Numbered from the stretch's first letter, positions 53,630 through 63,823 are shown. The stretch is 64,000 nucleotides of DNA from Pseudomonas serbica (GCF_028823535.1 NZ_JAQIYM010000004.1:248001-312000), one strand, 5' to 3'. Notes: generated from the letters alone by a model not told the origin. Program-made: numbers and translations.

Positions 53630-56080
53630 ATGGCCTCGCCAGCCCTTTCACATTTTCTACCCCGGTTCGGCGTTGCCGCAGCAGTGGCGGGTGTTTTAAG
53701 CCTGACCGGTTGTCAGAGCTTCAACGCCCAGGACACCCTCCCGCCCACCTCCGGTGTTCAGCCGCTCAAAGGGCTGGCGCAGAACGTTTCGGTGCGGCGC
53801 AATGCCATGGGCATGCCGTTGATCGAAAGCAACAGTTTCCACGATGCACTGTTTGCCCTCGGCTATGTGCACGCCAGTGACCGCATCACTCAGATGGTCA
53901 CTCTGCGACTGCTTGCCCAGGGTCGATTGGCCGAGATGCAGGGGTCGGACGTGCTGGACGCTGACCGCTATATGCGCGCGGTCAACCTGAAGAAAAACGC
54001 CGGCGAGTTGTACAAGGCCTCTTCACCGCGGCTCAAGCGCTTCTTCGAAGTCTATGCCCGCGGCGTCAACGCCTATTTGTTCCGCTACCGCGACAAGCTG
54101 CCTGCCGACCTCGTTGCCACCGGGTACAAGCCCGAGTATTGGAAGCCGGAAGATTCGGCGCTGATCTTCTGCCTGTTCAACTTCAGCCAATCCGCCAACC
54201 TGCCCGAGGAAATTGCCTCGCTGGTGCTGGCCCAGACCGTCACCACCGACAAACTGCCGTGGCTGACCCCTTCGGCTCCGGATGAAAAACTGCCGCTGGG
54301 CGAAAGTGAGAAGCTGCAAGGCATCAAGCTCAACGGCCAAGTACCGGGGCTGGCTGACATCAGCAAGGCCACCGGCCAGTTGTCCGGACTCAACCTGCTG
54401 GGCGCCACTTCATCGAACAACTGGGCCATTGCGCCGCAACGCAGCCGCAGCGGTAAAAGCCTGCTGGCCAGCGACAGCCATGGCCCGATGGGGGTGCCGT
54501 CGCTGTTCAGCTACGTGCAGATCCGCGCACCGAAGTATCAGGCCTCCGGTGCGACCATCGCCGGCTTGCCGATGGTACTGGACGGGTTCAACGGCAAAGT
54601 GGCCTGGAGCATGACAACCGTCATGGGCGATAACCAGGACCTGTTCCTGGAAAAAATCAAACGCCAGGGCAATGGCCTGTCCTACGAGACCGCTGGCAAG
54701 TGGCAGCCGGCGATCGTGCGTAACGAAACCTACTTCGTCAAAGGCCAGCGGCCGATTCGCGAAGCGGTGTTCGAAACCCGCCACGGCCCCCTGCTCAACA
54801 GTGCCCAAGGCCTGGCCCAGGGCAGCGGATTCGGCCTGGCCCTGCAAACGCCGAGCTTCACCGATGACAAGAGCCTGGACGCCTTCTTCGACCTGTCCCG
54901 TGCGCAGAACGTCGAGAAAGCGTCGGACGCCAGCCGCGAGATTCGGGCCATTGCCCTGAACCTGGTGTTCGCCGATGCGAGCAATATTGGCTGGCAGGTC
55001 ACCGGTCGCTATCCGAACCGCCGCGAAGGCGAAGGCCTGCTGCCCTCGCCCGGCTGGGAGGGGCGTTACGATTGGGACGGTTACGCCGACCCGATGCTGC
55101 ACCCCTACGATCAGGACCCGGCCCAGGGCTGGCTCGGCACCGCCAACCAGCGGGTCATTCCCCATGGCTATGGCATGCAGCTGTCCAACTCCTGGTCGGC
55201 ACCGGAACGCGGCGAGCGCTTGGCCGAGCTGGCTGGGGTGGGCAAACATGACACCCGTAGCCTGATCGCCATGCAATACGACCAGACCACCACGTTCGCC
55301 GCGAAACTGAAGAAGATGTTCGAGGCACCGGGGATGTCCCAACCGCTGAAGCAGGCCATCGAAGCCTTGCCAGTGGCGGATCGCGGCAAGGCACGCGAGG
55401 CCTTGACCCGCTTGATGGCGTTTGACGGCAAACTCGGCGCGACCTCCGCCGACGCGGCGATCTATGAGCTGTTCCTGCAGGAAAGCACCCGGCAGATTTT
55501 CCTCGATGAATTGGGACCGCAAGGCAGCCCGGCGTGGCAAGCCTTCATCGCCAACGGCTCATTGTCTTACGCGGCCCAGGCCGACCATTTGCTGGGGCGC
55601 GAAGACAGTCCGTTCTGGGATGACGTGCGCACCGCGCAGAAAGAAGACAAACCGGCAATCCTCGCCCGCAGCCTGGCCGCAGCGATCACTGCCGGCGACA
55701 GTCAGTTGGGCGGCGATCACAAAGCCTGGCAGTGGGGTAAATTGCACCGCTATGAGTGGAAGAACGCCAGTGGCCAGACCGTGCGCGGTCCACAGCCGGC
55801 CGGTGGCGACCAGACGACCCTCAACACGGCCGCCTATGCCGTGGGCCAGGACTTCAACACGACCCGGGTACCGGCCATGCGATTGATCGTCGACTTCGGC
55901 CAGCCCGAACCGTTGATGGGCCAGATCGCCACCGGCCAGTCCGGCAACCCGGCCAGCCCAAACTACCTCAACGGCATCGAGCCGTGGCTGAAGGGGCAGT
56001 ACCAGAGCTTGCCGATGCAGCCGGCGAATTTTGACCGGGTGTATGGAACCAAGCGCCTGACCCTGACACCTGGCAAATAA
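53630..56080 (+). CDS. quiP: Acyl-homoserine lactone acylase QuiP
   Basis: An 816-residue penicillin-amidase-type Ntn hydrolase that removes the acyl chain of long-chain AHL signals. Seen: N-terminal export signal with LSLTGC at residues 23-28, which fits a lipobox; alpha-subunit start [34 protein letters not shown]; the self-cleavage/nucleophile site [13 protein letters not shown] with Ser262; and beta-subunit motifs [19 protein letters not shown] and [15 protein letters not shown]. Very close to P. aeruginosa QuiP in visible motifs and length. A nearby AHL synthase was not seen, so it may act on foreign signals. Confidence 0.95.
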   Translation: MASPALSHFLPRFGVAAAVAGVLSLTGCQSFNAQDTLPPTSGVQPLKGLAQNVSVRRNAMGMPLIESNSFHDALFALGYVHASDRITQMVTLRLLAQGRLAEMQGSDVLDADRYMRAVNLKKNAGELYKASSPRLKRFFEVYARGVNAYLFRYRDKLPADLVATGYKPEYWKPEDSALIFCLFNFSQSANLPEEIASLVLAQTVTTDKLPWLTPSAPDEKLPLGESEKLQGIKLNGQVPGLADISKATGQLSGLNLLGATSSNNWAIAPQRSRSGKSLLASDSHGPMGVPSLFSYVQIRAPKYQASGATIAGLPMVLDGFNGKVAWSMTTVMGDNQDLFLEKIKRQGNGLSYETAGKWQPAIVRNETYFVKGQRPIREAVFETRHGPLLNSAQGLAQGSGFGLALQTPSFTDDKSLDAFFDLSRAQNVEKASDASREIRAIALNLVFADASNIGWQVTGRYPNRREGEGLLPSPGWEGRYDWDGYADPMLHPYDQDPAQGWLGTANQRVIPHGYGMQLSNSWSAPERGERLAELAGVGKHDTRSLIAMQYDQTTTFAAKLKKMFEAPGMSQPLKQAIEALPVADRGKAREALTRLMAFDGKLGATSADAAIYELFLQESTRQIFLDELGPQGSPAWQAFIANGSLSYAAQADHLLGREDSPFWDDVRTAQKEDKPAILARSLAAAITAGDSQLGGDHKAWQWGKLHRYEWKNASGQTVRGPQPAGGDQTTLNTAAYAVGQDFNTTRVPAMRLIVDFGQPEPLMGQIATGQSGNPASPNYLNGIEPWLKGQYQSLPMQPANFDRVYGTKRLTLTPGK

Positions 56081-56093
56081 CGCGGGACCAAAA

Positions 56094-56184
56094 TGTGGGA
56101 GCGGGCTTGCTCGCGAAGGCGGTGTACCAGTCAACATACAGGTTGAATGTGAAGCCGCTTTCGCGAGCAAGCTCGCTCCTACAG
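56094..56184. repeat. REP doublet
   Basis: TGTGGGAGCGGGCTTGCTCGCGAA and the inverted TTCGCGAGCAAGCTCGCTCCTACA, about 45 nt apart, between quiP and the exonuclease gene. Confidence 0.88.
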
Positions 56185-56272
56185 GGGTAGGTTGTTTGCC
56201 TGGACATCCCGATAGAACTTCTTCCACCGCGCCAGTCTCCTAGCTAACAAGACCCTCCACCTGGATAGCAAC

Positions 56273-57298
56273 GTGGACCTTGTCATCGCGCGTCCCGAAG
56301 GCTTGTACTGCCCTGCCGGCGATTTCTACATCGACCCGTGGCGGCCGGTTGAGCGTTGCGTCATCACTCACGCCCATGGTGACCATGCCCGAACCGGTAA
56401 CCAGCATTACCTGGCGGCAGCATCCGGTGAAGGAATTCTGCGTGCGCGATTGGGCCAGGACATCAACCTGCAAACTTTGGCGTATGGCGAGCGACTGCTG
56501 CATCACGGCGTCACCCTGAGTTTCCACCCCGCCGGCCACGTACTCGGCTCGGCCCAGGTGCGCCTGGAATATGGCGGGGAGGTCTGGGTCGCGTCAGGGG
56601 ACTACAAGATCGAACCCGATGGCACCTGCGCCGCATTCGAGCCGGTGCGTTGCCACACCTTCATCACCGAGTCGACATTCGGCCTGCCAATCTATCGCTG
56701 GCAGCCGCAGGCGCAGGTCTTTGCCGAGATCAACCAGTGGTGGCAAGCCAACGCCGAGCAAGACAAAGCCAGCGTGCTGTTCTGTTATTCCTTCGGCAAG
56801 GCCCAGCGCATCCTCCACGGCATCGATGCCAGCCTTGGCCCCATCCTGGCGCATGGCGCGGTCGAGCCGTTGAACCGTGTCTATCGTGAGGCCGGCATTG
56901 ATCTGCCGCCAACGCTCTACGCCGGTGACTTCAACAAGAATGATCCGATCCTGCGCCAAGCGCTGGTCATCGCGCCACCTTCCGCCGGTGGCAGCACCTG
57001 GATGCGCCGCTTCGGCGACTACAGCGACGGCTTCGCCAGCGGCTGGATGCGATTGCGCGGAGCCCGTCGGCGACGCGGAGTGGATCGCGGTTTCGTGTTG
57101 TCCGATCACGCTGACTGGCCCGGTTTGCTCTGGGCCATCGAACAGACGGGGGCTGAGCGGGTGATGGTCACCCACGGTTCTGTCGCGGTACTGGTGCGCC
57201 ACCTGCGCGAACAAGGCCTCGATGCCCAAGGTTTCAGTACCGAGTACGGCGACGATGAGGAAGCATCGACAGTCGAAGCCATCGAGGCCGCACCATGA
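56273..57298 (+). CDS. Ligase-associated DNA exonuclease (MBL/beta-CASP type)
   Basis: A 341-residue metallo-beta-lactamase-fold nuclease of the type found next to ATP-dependent ligases. Seen: ITHAHGDHAR (His-x-His-x-Asp-His metal motif), HPAGHVLGSAQVRLEYGG, WVASGDYKIEPDGT, TFGLP, and VLSDHADWPGLLWA (beta-CASP motif C-like His). GTG start; stop overlaps the ligase start by 4 nt (ATGA), so the two are coupled. Proposed role: DNA end processing before ligation. Relatives usually have a helicase (Lhr-type) and a phosphoesterase in the same cluster; neither is next to it here. Confidence 0.9.
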   Translation: MDLVIARPEGLYCPAGDFYIDPWRPVERCVITHAHGDHARTGNQHYLAAASGEGILRARLGQDINLQTLAYGERLLHHGVTLSFHPAGHVLGSAQVRLEYGGEVWVASGDYKIEPDGTCAAFEPVRCHTFITESTFGLPIYRWQPQAQVFAEINQWWQANAEQDKASVLFCYSFGKAQRILHGIDASLGPILAHGAVEPLNRVYREAGIDLPPTLYAGDFNKNDPILRQALVIAPPSAGGSTWMRRFGDYSDGFASGWMRLRGARRRRGVDRGFVLSDHADWPGLLWAIEQTGAERVMVTHGSVAVLVRHLREQGLDAQGFSTEYGDDEEASTVEAIEAAP

Positions 57299-58980
57299 AG
57301 GCGTTCGCCCAACTGTACGCCGAACTCGATGCCACGACGTCGAGCAACGCAAAGCTCGCGGCAATGCAGGATTACTTTGCCCGAGCCACACCGGAAGATG
57401 CCGCGTGGGCCGTGTACTTTCTGTCCGGTGGACGCCCAAGGCAACTGGTGCCGGTTCGCATCCTGCGGGAGTTGGCAGTGGCCTATTCCGGGCTTTCATC
57501 CTGGCTGTTCGAAGAGAGCTACCAGGCGGTGGGCGATTTGGCGGAAACCATTTCCCTGGTGCTGCCCGAAATGCCCTACCGTTCCGGCGACGGCCTGGCG
57601 GTGTGGATCGAAGAAAAACTGCTGCCATTGCGCGGCGAATCCCCGCATGTGCTTGCCGAACGCCTGCCCGTTCTCTGGTCGCAACTGGACCGTCCCAGCC
57701 TGATGCTGTGCATCAAATTGATCACCGGCAGCTTTCGCGTCGGGGTTTCCAAGTTGCTGGTGACCCGCGCCCTGGCGTCCATGGCCCAACTGGACAGCAA
57801 ACGCGTGGCCCAGCGAATGGTGGGCTATACCGACCTGTCCAACCGGCCCAGTGCCGCCAGCTACCTGAAGTTGATCGCCGCACAATCGCCCGACGAGCAT
57901 GCGCAACGGGGCGGTCAGCCGTATCCGTTTTTTCTCGCCCATGCCCTGGCGCAACCGGTTGAGCAGTTCGAGGCGCAGCTCGGTGCCGCCAGCCGGTGGC
58001 AGGTGGAATGGAAGTGGGACGGCATCCGGGCCCAGATCGTCAAGCGCGAGGGGCGCCTGTGGATCTGGTCGCGGGGTGAAGAACTGGTCACCGATCGCTT
58101 TCCGGAATTCGACAGCCTGATCCACTGCCTGCCCGACGGTACCGTGATCGACGGCGAGATCGTCGCCTGGAAAGCCGCTCGATCGGACACGGAAGTTGCC
58201 TTCGACCCCGCCCCGGAGGCCCCTGCCGTGCAACCTTTTGCCCTGTTGCAACAGCGGATTGGCCGTAAAAACCTGACCCGCAAGATTCTCAATGAGGTGC
58301 CTGTGGCCATCCTCGCCTACGACTTGCTGGAATGGCAGGGGGCGGACTGGCGCAACCAGCCGCAAAGCCTTCGGCGCAGTCAGCTGGAGCGGGTGATCGC
58401 CCAGGCTAACAATCCGCTGCTGCTCGCCTCGCCCCTGTTGACCGGGGAAGACTGGTTCGACCTCGCCCGGCAGCGGGAAGAATCACGCAGGCTCGGCGTC
58501 GAAGGCATGATGCTCAAGGCGCGGGACGCGCTCTACGGCGTCGGGCGCACCAAGGACATGGGGGTCTGGTGGAAATGGAAGGTCGACCCGTTCAGTGTCG
58601 ACGCGGTGCTGATCTATGCGCAGCGCGGTCATGGCCGCCGGGCCAGCCTCTACAGCGATTACACCTTCGCTGTCTGGGACGCACCACCCGACGCCAGTGA
58701 GCGCGCCCTGGTGCCGTTCGCCAAGGCCTATTCGGGTTTGACCGATGAGCAAATGCGCCAGGTCGACAACATCGTACGCAGGACCACGGTGGAAAAATTC
58801 GGCCCGGTGATCAGCGTCAAGCCGAGCCTGGTGTTTGAACTGGGTTTCGAGGGCATTGCCCTGTCCAAACGCCACAAAAGCGGGATTGCGGTGAGGTTTC
58901 CGCGGATGCTGCGCTGGCGCCAGGACAAGTCGGTCGAAGAGGCTGATCACCTGGGGACACTGCAGGATTTGCTTGGCTGA
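57295..58980 (+). CDS. ATP-dependent DNA ligase
   Basis: A 561-residue ligase. N-terminal DNA-binding domain (about 1-200), adenylation domain with motif I VEWKWDGIRAQI (catalytic Lys240), motif III-like IDGEIVAW, EGMMLKARDALYG (motif IV), WWKWKVDP (motif V), then an OB-fold (about 455-561). It resembles LigB/LigC-type bacterial ATP ligases that partner with the MBL exonuclease. The adjacent, 4-nt-overlapping exonuclease gene suggests a repair pair acting on damaged ends. Confidence 0.94.
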   Translation: MKAFAQLYAELDATTSSNAKLAAMQDYFARATPEDAAWAVYFLSGGRPRQLVPVRILRELAVAYSGLSSWLFEESYQAVGDLAETISLVLPEMPYRSGDGLAVWIEEKLLPLRGESPHVLAERLPVLWSQLDRPSLMLCIKLITGSFRVGVSKLLVTRALASMAQLDSKRVAQRMVGYTDLSNRPSAASYLKLIAAQSPDEHAQRGGQPYPFFLAHALAQPVEQFEAQLGAASRWQVEWKWDGIRAQIVKREGRLWIWSRGEELVTDRFPEFDSLIHCLPDGTVIDGEIVAWKAARSDTEVAFDPAPEAPAVQPFALLQQRIGRKNLTRKILNEVPVAILAYDLLEWQGADWRNQPQSLRRSQLERVIAQANNPLLLASPLLTGEDWFDLARQREESRRLGVEGMMLKARDALYGVGRTKDMGVWWKWKVDPFSVDAVLIYAQRGHGRRASLYSDYTFAVWDAPPDASERALVPFAKAYSGLTDEQMRQVDNIVRRTTVEKFGPVISVKPSLVFELGFEGIALSKRHKSGIAVRFPRMLRWRQDKSVEEADHLGTLQDLLG

Positions 58981-59070
58981 TCTTCATCCTTGCCAGCTTC
59001 ACGCAGAACCAAAAAAGTGCGGGCTTTTCATGACGCCCATTTTCGTGCACTAATCCCCTCCTGCAATTTC

Positions 59071-59097
59071 CCGAACACCTTTTAAACGCTTGTTCGG
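59071..59097. repeat. Inverted repeat upstream of aotJ
   Basis: CCGAACA (59071-59077) and TGTTCGG (59091-59097) with 13 nt between, about 100 nt before the aotJ start. It could be an operator; ArgR half-sites in Pseudomonas begin TGTCGC, and only a partial resemblance is seen. Confidence 0.35.
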
Positions 59098-59146
59098 CAC
59101 TCTGGTTCGGAAATTGCTACTTTCATCAGGACTTACGCTTACCAGT

Positions 59147-59154
59147 AACAATAA
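59147..59154 (+). promoter_or_regulatory. Possible Crc/Hfq CA motif upstream of aotJ
   Basis: AACAATAA fits AANAANAA but lies 44 nt before the aotJ ATG, further than at the sugar genes, so it is weaker evidence. Amino-acid uptake genes of P. aeruginosa are known Crc targets. Confidence 0.3.
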
Positions 59155-59197
59155 TTCTGCGCCACAAGCGCTCATATTGGTTCTTAGGGATTGAATA

Positions 59198-59980
59198 ATG
59201 AAAAAAGCATTGCTGACCCTTTCTGCACTGGCGTTGTGCGTAGCAGCCGGCTCCGCGCTGGCAAAGGAATACAAGGAATTGCGTTTTGGTGTTGACCCTT
59301 CCTATGCACCGTTCGAGTCGAAAGCGGCCGACGGCAACCTGGTAGGTTTCGACATCGACTTGGGTAATGCGATCTGTGCCGAGTTGAAGGTCAAGTGCAA
59401 ATGGGTCGAGAGCGATTTCGACGGCATGATTCCTGGTCTCAAGGCCAATAAATTCGACGGTGTCATCTCTTCGATGACCGTCACCCCGGCCCGCGAAAAA
59501 GTCATCGACTTCTCCAGCGAACTGTTCTCCGGCCCGACCGCTTACGTGTCCAAGAAAGGTTCCGGCATCACGGCAGACGTCGCTTCGCTGAAAGGCAAGA
59601 CCGTCGGCTACGAACAAGGCACCATCCAGGAAGCCTATGCCAAGGCCGTTCTGGACAAGGCTGGGGTGAAAACCCAGGCCTATCAGAACCAGGACCAGGT
59701 GTATTCCGACCTGACTTCCGGTCGTCTCGACGCCGGGATCCAGGACATGCTGCAAGCTGAACTTGGCTTCCTGAAGTCGCCAAACGGCGCCGGTTACGAA
59801 ATCAGCAAACCCGTCGACAGCGAACTGCTGCCAGCCAAGACTGCAATCGGTATTAAGAAAGGTAACACCGAGCTGAAAGCACTTTTGGATAAAGGTATCA
59901 AAGCGTTACACGATGATGGCACCTATGCCACCATTCAAAAGAAACACTTTGGCGATCTGAACCTGTACAGCGGCAAGTAA
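59198..59980 (+). CDS. aotJ: Arginine/ornithine-binding periplasmic protein AotJ
   Basis: A 260-residue lysine-arginine-ornithine-binding-type solute protein. Signal peptide LLTLSALALCVAAGSALA (cleavage near residue 22), mature start KEYKELRFGVDPSYAPFESKAADGNLVGFDIDLGNAICAELK, and EGTIQEAYAK-type ligand region (YEQGTIQEAYAKAVL). It delivers arginine or ornithine to AotQM. First gene of aotJQMOP; a strong terminator follows it. Confidence 0.94.
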   Translation: MKKALLTLSALALCVAAGSALAKEYKELRFGVDPSYAPFESKAADGNLVGFDIDLGNAICAELKVKCKWVESDFDGMIPGLKANKFDGVISSMTVTPAREKVIDFSSELFSGPTAYVSKKGSGITADVASLKGKTVGYEQGTIQEAYAKAVLDKAGVKTQAYQNQDQVYSDLTSGRLDAGIQDMLQAELGFLKSPNGAGYEISKPVDSELLPAKTAIGIKKGNTELKALLDKGIKALHDDGTYATIQKKHFGDLNLYSGK

Positions 59981-59986
59981 TGCCCG

Positions 59987-60014
59987 GCGCCCATCTCGTG
60001 ATGGGCGCTTTTTT
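59987..60014 (+). terminator. Terminator/attenuator between aotJ and aotQ
   Basis: GCGCCCAT-CTCGTG-ATGGGCGC followed by six T residues, 7 nt past the aotJ stop. It would keep aotJ message in excess of the permease message. Confidence 0.85.
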
Positions 60015-60036
60015 CATCCGATCAGGTTGCTGATTT

Positions 60037-60765
60037 ATGTTCGAAACCCTATTACAAAACCTGGGGCTTTCCGCCTTCAGCCTCAAGGGCTTTGGCCCGC
60101 TGCTGATGGAAGGTACCTGGATGACCATCAAGTTATCGGCGATGTCGCTGCTGGTGGCCGTGTTGCTCGGTCTGCTGGGCGCCAGTGCCAAGCTGTCAAA
60201 AGTCAAATTGCTGCGCCTGCTTGCCCAGTGCTACACCACGCTGATTCGCGGGGTGCCAGACCTGGTGCTGATGCTGCTGATCTTCTACAGCCTGCAAACC
60301 TGGCTGACGTCGCTCACCGACTACATGGAATGGGAATACATCGAGATCAACCCGTTCAGCGCCGGGGTACTGACCCTGGGCTTCATCTACGGCGCGTATT
60401 TCACCGAAACCTTCCGCGGCGCCATCCTCGCCGTGCCTCGCGGCCAGGTCGAAGCGGCCACCGCCTACGGGCTCAAGCGCGGCCAGCGTTTCCGTATCGT
60501 GGTGTTCCCGCAAATGATGCGCTATGCCCTGCCGGGTATCGGCAACAACTGGATGGTCATGCTCAAGGCCACTGCACTGGTGTCGATCATCGGCCTCGCC
60601 GACCTGGTCAAGGCTGCCCAGGATGCAGGTAAAAGCAGTTATCAACTGTTTTACTTCCTGGTACTCGCCGCCCTGATCTACCTGGCGATCACCAGTGCCT
60701 CCAACGTCATTCTGCGCTGGCTCGAACGCCGCTACGCCGCCGGTACCCGGGAGGCCGTACGATGA
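60037..60765 (+). CDS. aotQ: Arginine/ornithine ABC permease AotQ
   Basis: A 242-residue inner-membrane permease of the HisQ type, with about four to five membrane segments and the coupling loop FRGAILAVPRGQVEAATAYGLKRGQRFRIVVFPQ. Pairs with AotM. Its 3' end overlaps aotM by 4 nt (ATGA). Confidence 0.94.
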   Translation: MFETLLQNLGLSAFSLKGFGPLLMEGTWMTIKLSAMSLLVAVLLGLLGASAKLSKVKLLRLLAQCYTTLIRGVPDLVLMLLIFYSLQTWLTSLTDYMEWEYIEINPFSAGVLTLGFIYGAYFTETFRGAILAVPRGQVEAATAYGLKRGQRFRIVVFPQMMRYALPGIGNNWMVMLKATALVSIIGLADLVKAAQDAGKSSYQLFYFLVLAALIYLAITSASNVILRWLERRYAAGTREAVR

Positions 60766-61472
60766 TCGAACTCCTGCAGGAATACTGGAAAGCCTTCCTT
60801 TACACCGATGGCCAGAACATCACCGGCCTGGCCATGACCATGTGGTTGCTCAGTGCGTCGATCTTCATCGGCTTCATCGTCTCGATTCCGCTGTCGATCG
60901 CCCGGGTCTCACCGCACTTCTACATCCGCTGGCCGGTGCAGTTCTACACCTACCTGTTTCGCGGCACGCCTTTGTATATCCAGCTGCTCATCTGCTACAC
61001 CGGGATCTACAGCCTGGCCGCCGTACGCGCGCAACCGATACTCGACAGTTTCTTCCGCGATGCGATGAACTGCACCATCCTGGCCTTCGCCCTGAACACC
61101 TGCGCCTACACCACGGAGATTTTCGCCGGGGCGATCCGCAGCATGGCCCATGGTGAAGTCGAAGCAGCCAAGGCCTATGGCCTGACAGGCTGGAAGCTGT
61201 ACGCCTACGTGATCATGCCTTCGGCCCTTCGTCGCTCGCTGCCCTACTACAGCAACGAAGTGATCCTGATGCTGCATTCGACCACTGTGGCATTCACCGC
61301 GACCATCCCGGACATCCTGAAAGTCGCTCGGGACGCCAACTCGGCGACCTTCCTGACCTTCCAGTCGTTCGGCATCGCCGCGCTGATCTACCTGACCGTC
61401 ACCTTTGCGCTGGTCGGCCTGTTCCGCCTCGCCGAACGCCGCTGGCTGGCCTTCCTCGGGCCGACCCACTAG
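60762..61472 (+). CDS. aotM: Arginine/ornithine ABC permease AotM
   Basis: A 236-residue HisM-type permease with membrane segments (LAMTMWLLSASIFIGFIVSIPLSIA, etc.) and the coupling loop IFAGAIRSMAHGEVEAAKAYGLTGWKLYAYVIMPSALR. Translationally coupled to aotQ by a 4-nt overlap. 24 nt before aotO. Confidence 0.94.
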   Translation: MIELLQEYWKAFLYTDGQNITGLAMTMWLLSASIFIGFIVSIPLSIARVSPHFYIRWPVQFYTYLFRGTPLYIQLLICYTGIYSLAAVRAQPILDSFFRDAMNCTILAFALNTCAYTTEIFAGAIRSMAHGEVEAAKAYGLTGWKLYAYVIMPSALRRSLPYYSNEVILMLHSTTVAFTATIPDILKVARDANSATFLTFQSFGIAALIYLTVTFALVGLFRLAERRWLAFLGPTH

Positions 61473-61496
61473 GACCCGCTTCGGGATAAGAAAAAA

Positions 61497-62615
61497 ATGC
61501 GCCACCAGATACACGACCTGCTGGCCCCCTTGCCGGGGACCGCACGACAGATCCACAGTTTTCATTTCGGCCCACAACCGGCCAAGGGCAAGATCTACAT
61601 CCAGTCATCCCTGCACGCCGATGAAATGCCCGGCATGCTGGTGGCATGGCACCTCAAGCAACGCCTGGCCGAGCTGGAAGCCGCTGGCCGACTGCGCAGC
61701 GAAATCGTCCTGGTGCCCGTGGCCAACCCGGCCGGCCTGGAACAGGTGCTGATGGATGTACCGCTGGGCCGCTATGAGCTCGAAAGCGGGCAGAACTTCA
61801 ACCGCTGGTTCGTCGATTTGAGCGAAGAGGTCGGCAATGCGATCGAAGGCCAACTCGGCGACGACCCGCAGCGCAACCTCGAACTGATCCGCGACAGCCT
61901 GCGCCAAGCCTTGGCACGCCAGACCGCCAGCACCCAGTTGCAATCCCAGCGCCTGACCCTGCAACGGCTGGCCTGCGATGCCGACATGGTGCTGGACCTG
62001 CATTGCGATTTCGAAGCTGTCGCCCACCTGTACACCACGCCCGAGGCCTGGTCGCAGGTCGAGCCGCTGGCCCGCTACATCGGCGCCCAAGCCAGTCTGC
62101 TGGCTACCGATTCCGGCGGCCAGTCGTTCGACGAGTGCTTCACCTTGCTCTGGTGGCAGTTGAAAGAGCGGTTCGGCGAGCACTTCGACATTCCCTTGGG
62201 CAGTTTTTCGGTCACCGTCGAACTGCGCGGCCAGGGCGACGTCAGCCACCCGTTGGCGAGCCTCGACTGCCAGGCGCTGGTCGATTACCTGATCCAGTTC
62301 GGCGCGATTGCCGGTGAACCGGCGCCATTGCCCGACCTGCCCTACCCGGCCACTCCCCTGGCCGGCGTGGAACCTGTGGCGACGCCGATCGGCGGGTTGC
62401 TGGTGTTCAGTGCGCTGCCGGGGCAATACCTCGAAGCCGGGCAAGTGATCGCCGAAATCATTGACCCGATCAGCGACCGCGTCACGCCTGTCCATTGCAC
62501 CGCCGCCGGCTTGATGTACGCCCGTTCGCTGCGGCGCATGGCCACGGCTGGCATGGTGATCGCCCACGTCGCGGGCGCCGAAGCCTATCGCAGCGGCTAC
62601 CTACTTTCGCCTTGA
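61497..62615 (+). CDS. aotO: AotO, succinylglutamate desuccinylase/aspartoacylase-like protein
   Basis: A 372-residue zinc-carboxypeptidase-fold protein in the middle of the arginine-import operon. Seen: [14 protein letters not shown] with the His-x-x-Glu zinc pair, [33 protein letters not shown], and a C-terminal part ([27 protein letters not shown]) typical of AstE/AspA-like members. The exact substrate of AotO is not known; it is not needed for transport in P. aeruginosa as far as I recall. Located between permease and ATPase genes. Confidence 0.93.
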   Translation: MRHQIHDLLAPLPGTARQIHSFHFGPQPAKGKIYIQSSLHADEMPGMLVAWHLKQRLAELEAAGRLRSEIVLVPVANPAGLEQVLMDVPLGRYELESGQNFNRWFVDLSEEVGNAIEGQLGDDPQRNLELIRDSLRQALARQTASTQLQSQRLTLQRLACDADMVLDLHCDFEAVAHLYTTPEAWSQVEPLARYIGAQASLLATDSGGQSFDECFTLLWWQLKERFGEHFDIPLGSFSVTVELRGQGDVSHPLASLDCQALVDYLIQFGAIAGEPAPLPDLPYPATPLAGVEPVATPIGGLLVFSALPGQYLEAGQVIAEIIDPISDRVTPVHCTAAGLMYARSLRRMATAGMVIAHVAGAEAYRSGYLLSP

Positions 62616-62628
62616 GGATGCATGCTCC

Positions 62629-63393
62629 ATGTACAAACTGACCATTGAAGGCCTGCATAAAAGCTATGGCGATCATGAGGTGCTCAAGGGCGTTTCGCTC
62701 AAGGCCAACACGGGCGACGTCATCAGCCTGATCGGTGCCAGTGGCTCCGGGAAAAGTACCTTCCTGCGCTGCATCAATTTCCTCGAACAACCCAACGACG
62801 GCGCCATGAGCCTCGACGGCCAAGCCATTCGCATGATCAAGGATCGTCACGGCATGCACGTGGCCGATGCCGATGAACTGCAACGGATCCGCACCCGCCT
62901 GGCCATGGTGTTCCAGCATTTCAACCTGTGGAGCCACATGACGGTGCTGGAAAACATCACCATGGCCCCGCGCCGGGTGCTGGGCTGCAGCAAGCAGGAA
63001 GCCGAAGACCGTGCCCGGCGTTACCTCGACAAGGTCGGGCTGGCGGCGCGCGTAGCGGATCAGTACCCGGCATTCCTTTCCGGTGGCCAGCAACAACGAG
63101 TGGCGATTGCCCGCGCGTTGGCGATGGAGCCGGAAGTGATGCTGTTCGACGAACCGACCTCGGCACTGGACCCGGAACTGGTGGGTGAAGTACTCAAGGT
63201 GATCCAGGGCCTGGCCGAAGAAGGCCGGACCATGATCATGGTCACCCACGAAATGAGCTTCGCGCGCAAAGTGTCGAGCCAGGTGTTGTTCCTGCACCAG
63301 GGCCTGGTGGAGGAAGAAGGCGCGCCGGAAGACGTACTGGGCAACCCCAAAAGCGAGCGTCTTAAACAGTTCCTCAGCGGCAACCTGAAGTAA
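62629..63393 (+). CDS. aotP: Arginine/ornithine ABC ATPase AotP
   Basis: A 254-residue polar amino-acid transport ATPase (HisP/GlnQ type). Walker [10 protein letters not shown] (about 38-46), Q-loop [11 protein letters not shown], signature [15 protein letters not shown], Walker [16 protein letters not shown], and H-loop [12 protein letters not shown]. Closes aotJQMOP. In P. aeruginosa argR follows; here the next feature is a terminator-like stem and a convergent small gene. Confidence 0.95.
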   Translation: MYKLTIEGLHKSYGDHEVLKGVSLKANTGDVISLIGASGSGKSTFLRCINFLEQPNDGAMSLDGQAIRMIKDRHGMHVADADELQRIRTRLAMVFQHFNLWSHMTVLENITMAPRRVLGCSKQEAEDRARRYLDKVGLAARVADQYPAFLSGGQQQRVAIARALAMEPEVMLFDEPTSALDPELVGEVLKVIQGLAEEGRTMIMVTHEMSFARKVSSQVLFLHQGLVEEEGAPEDVLGNPKSERLKQFLSGNLK

Positions 63394-63403
63394 CGGTCGC
63401 AGT

Positions 63404-63434
63404 TGAAAGGGGAGCATGGGCTTCCCTTTCATTT
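63404..63434. terminator. Terminator-like stem after aotP
   Basis: TGAAAGGG (63404-63411) pairs with CCCTTTCA (63424-63431), followed by TTT; the short T run makes it moderate. It lies between convergent aotP and the 127-aa gene. Confidence 0.55.
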
Positions 63435-63439
63435 GAGGT

Positions 63440-63823
63440 TCAGCCACTGGCGTGCTCAAGCCTGAAGCTGCCGTTCTCCACCTCGATTCCTTCAGCGTCC
63501 AGACCACGGAAACTACCGGCAAACTGTGCGTCGCCTCCCACCGTCAACTCAAGCGCCCCTCGATACAGCTCCGCTTCCGAGTCGCCCGTCACATGGATGA
63601 TCATGGGTGAGCGCTCACTCAGCCCCAGATGAAACCTGCCACTCTCGATACCGCGCGGCAGATAGACGTAAAATGCTTTGTCCTGACCATTGCTCGCCCC
63701 GAGGCAGTGCAGGCCCGGCTGCTCGAAATAGTCGAGCGTGGGCGCCGCTCGAAACGCGAGGGGCTCACTCGCACTCTGCGCGATCAAATCGGCACGCAAA
63801 TGCCCCGCACGAACTGACTTCAT
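63440..63823 (-). CDS. Hypothetical protein (127 aa)
   Basis: A small protein with no recognised family. The sequence looks beta-rich (KAFYVYLPRGIESGRFHLGL, PMIIHVTGDSEAELYRGALELTVGGDAQFAGSFRGLDAEGIEVENGSFRLEHASG), possibly a jelly-roll-like fold. The ATG at 63823 has AAAGGA at 9 nt; alternatives at 63847 and 63946 have none. It occupies the position where argR is found in P. aeruginosa, in the opposite orientation. Confidence 0.65.
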   Translation of the reverse strand: MKSVRAGHLRADLIAQSASEPLAFRAAPTLDYFEQPGLHCLGASNGQDKAFYVYLPRGIESGRFHLGLSERSPMIIHVTGDSEAELYRGALELTVGGDAQFAGSFRGLDAEGIEVENGSFRLEHASG

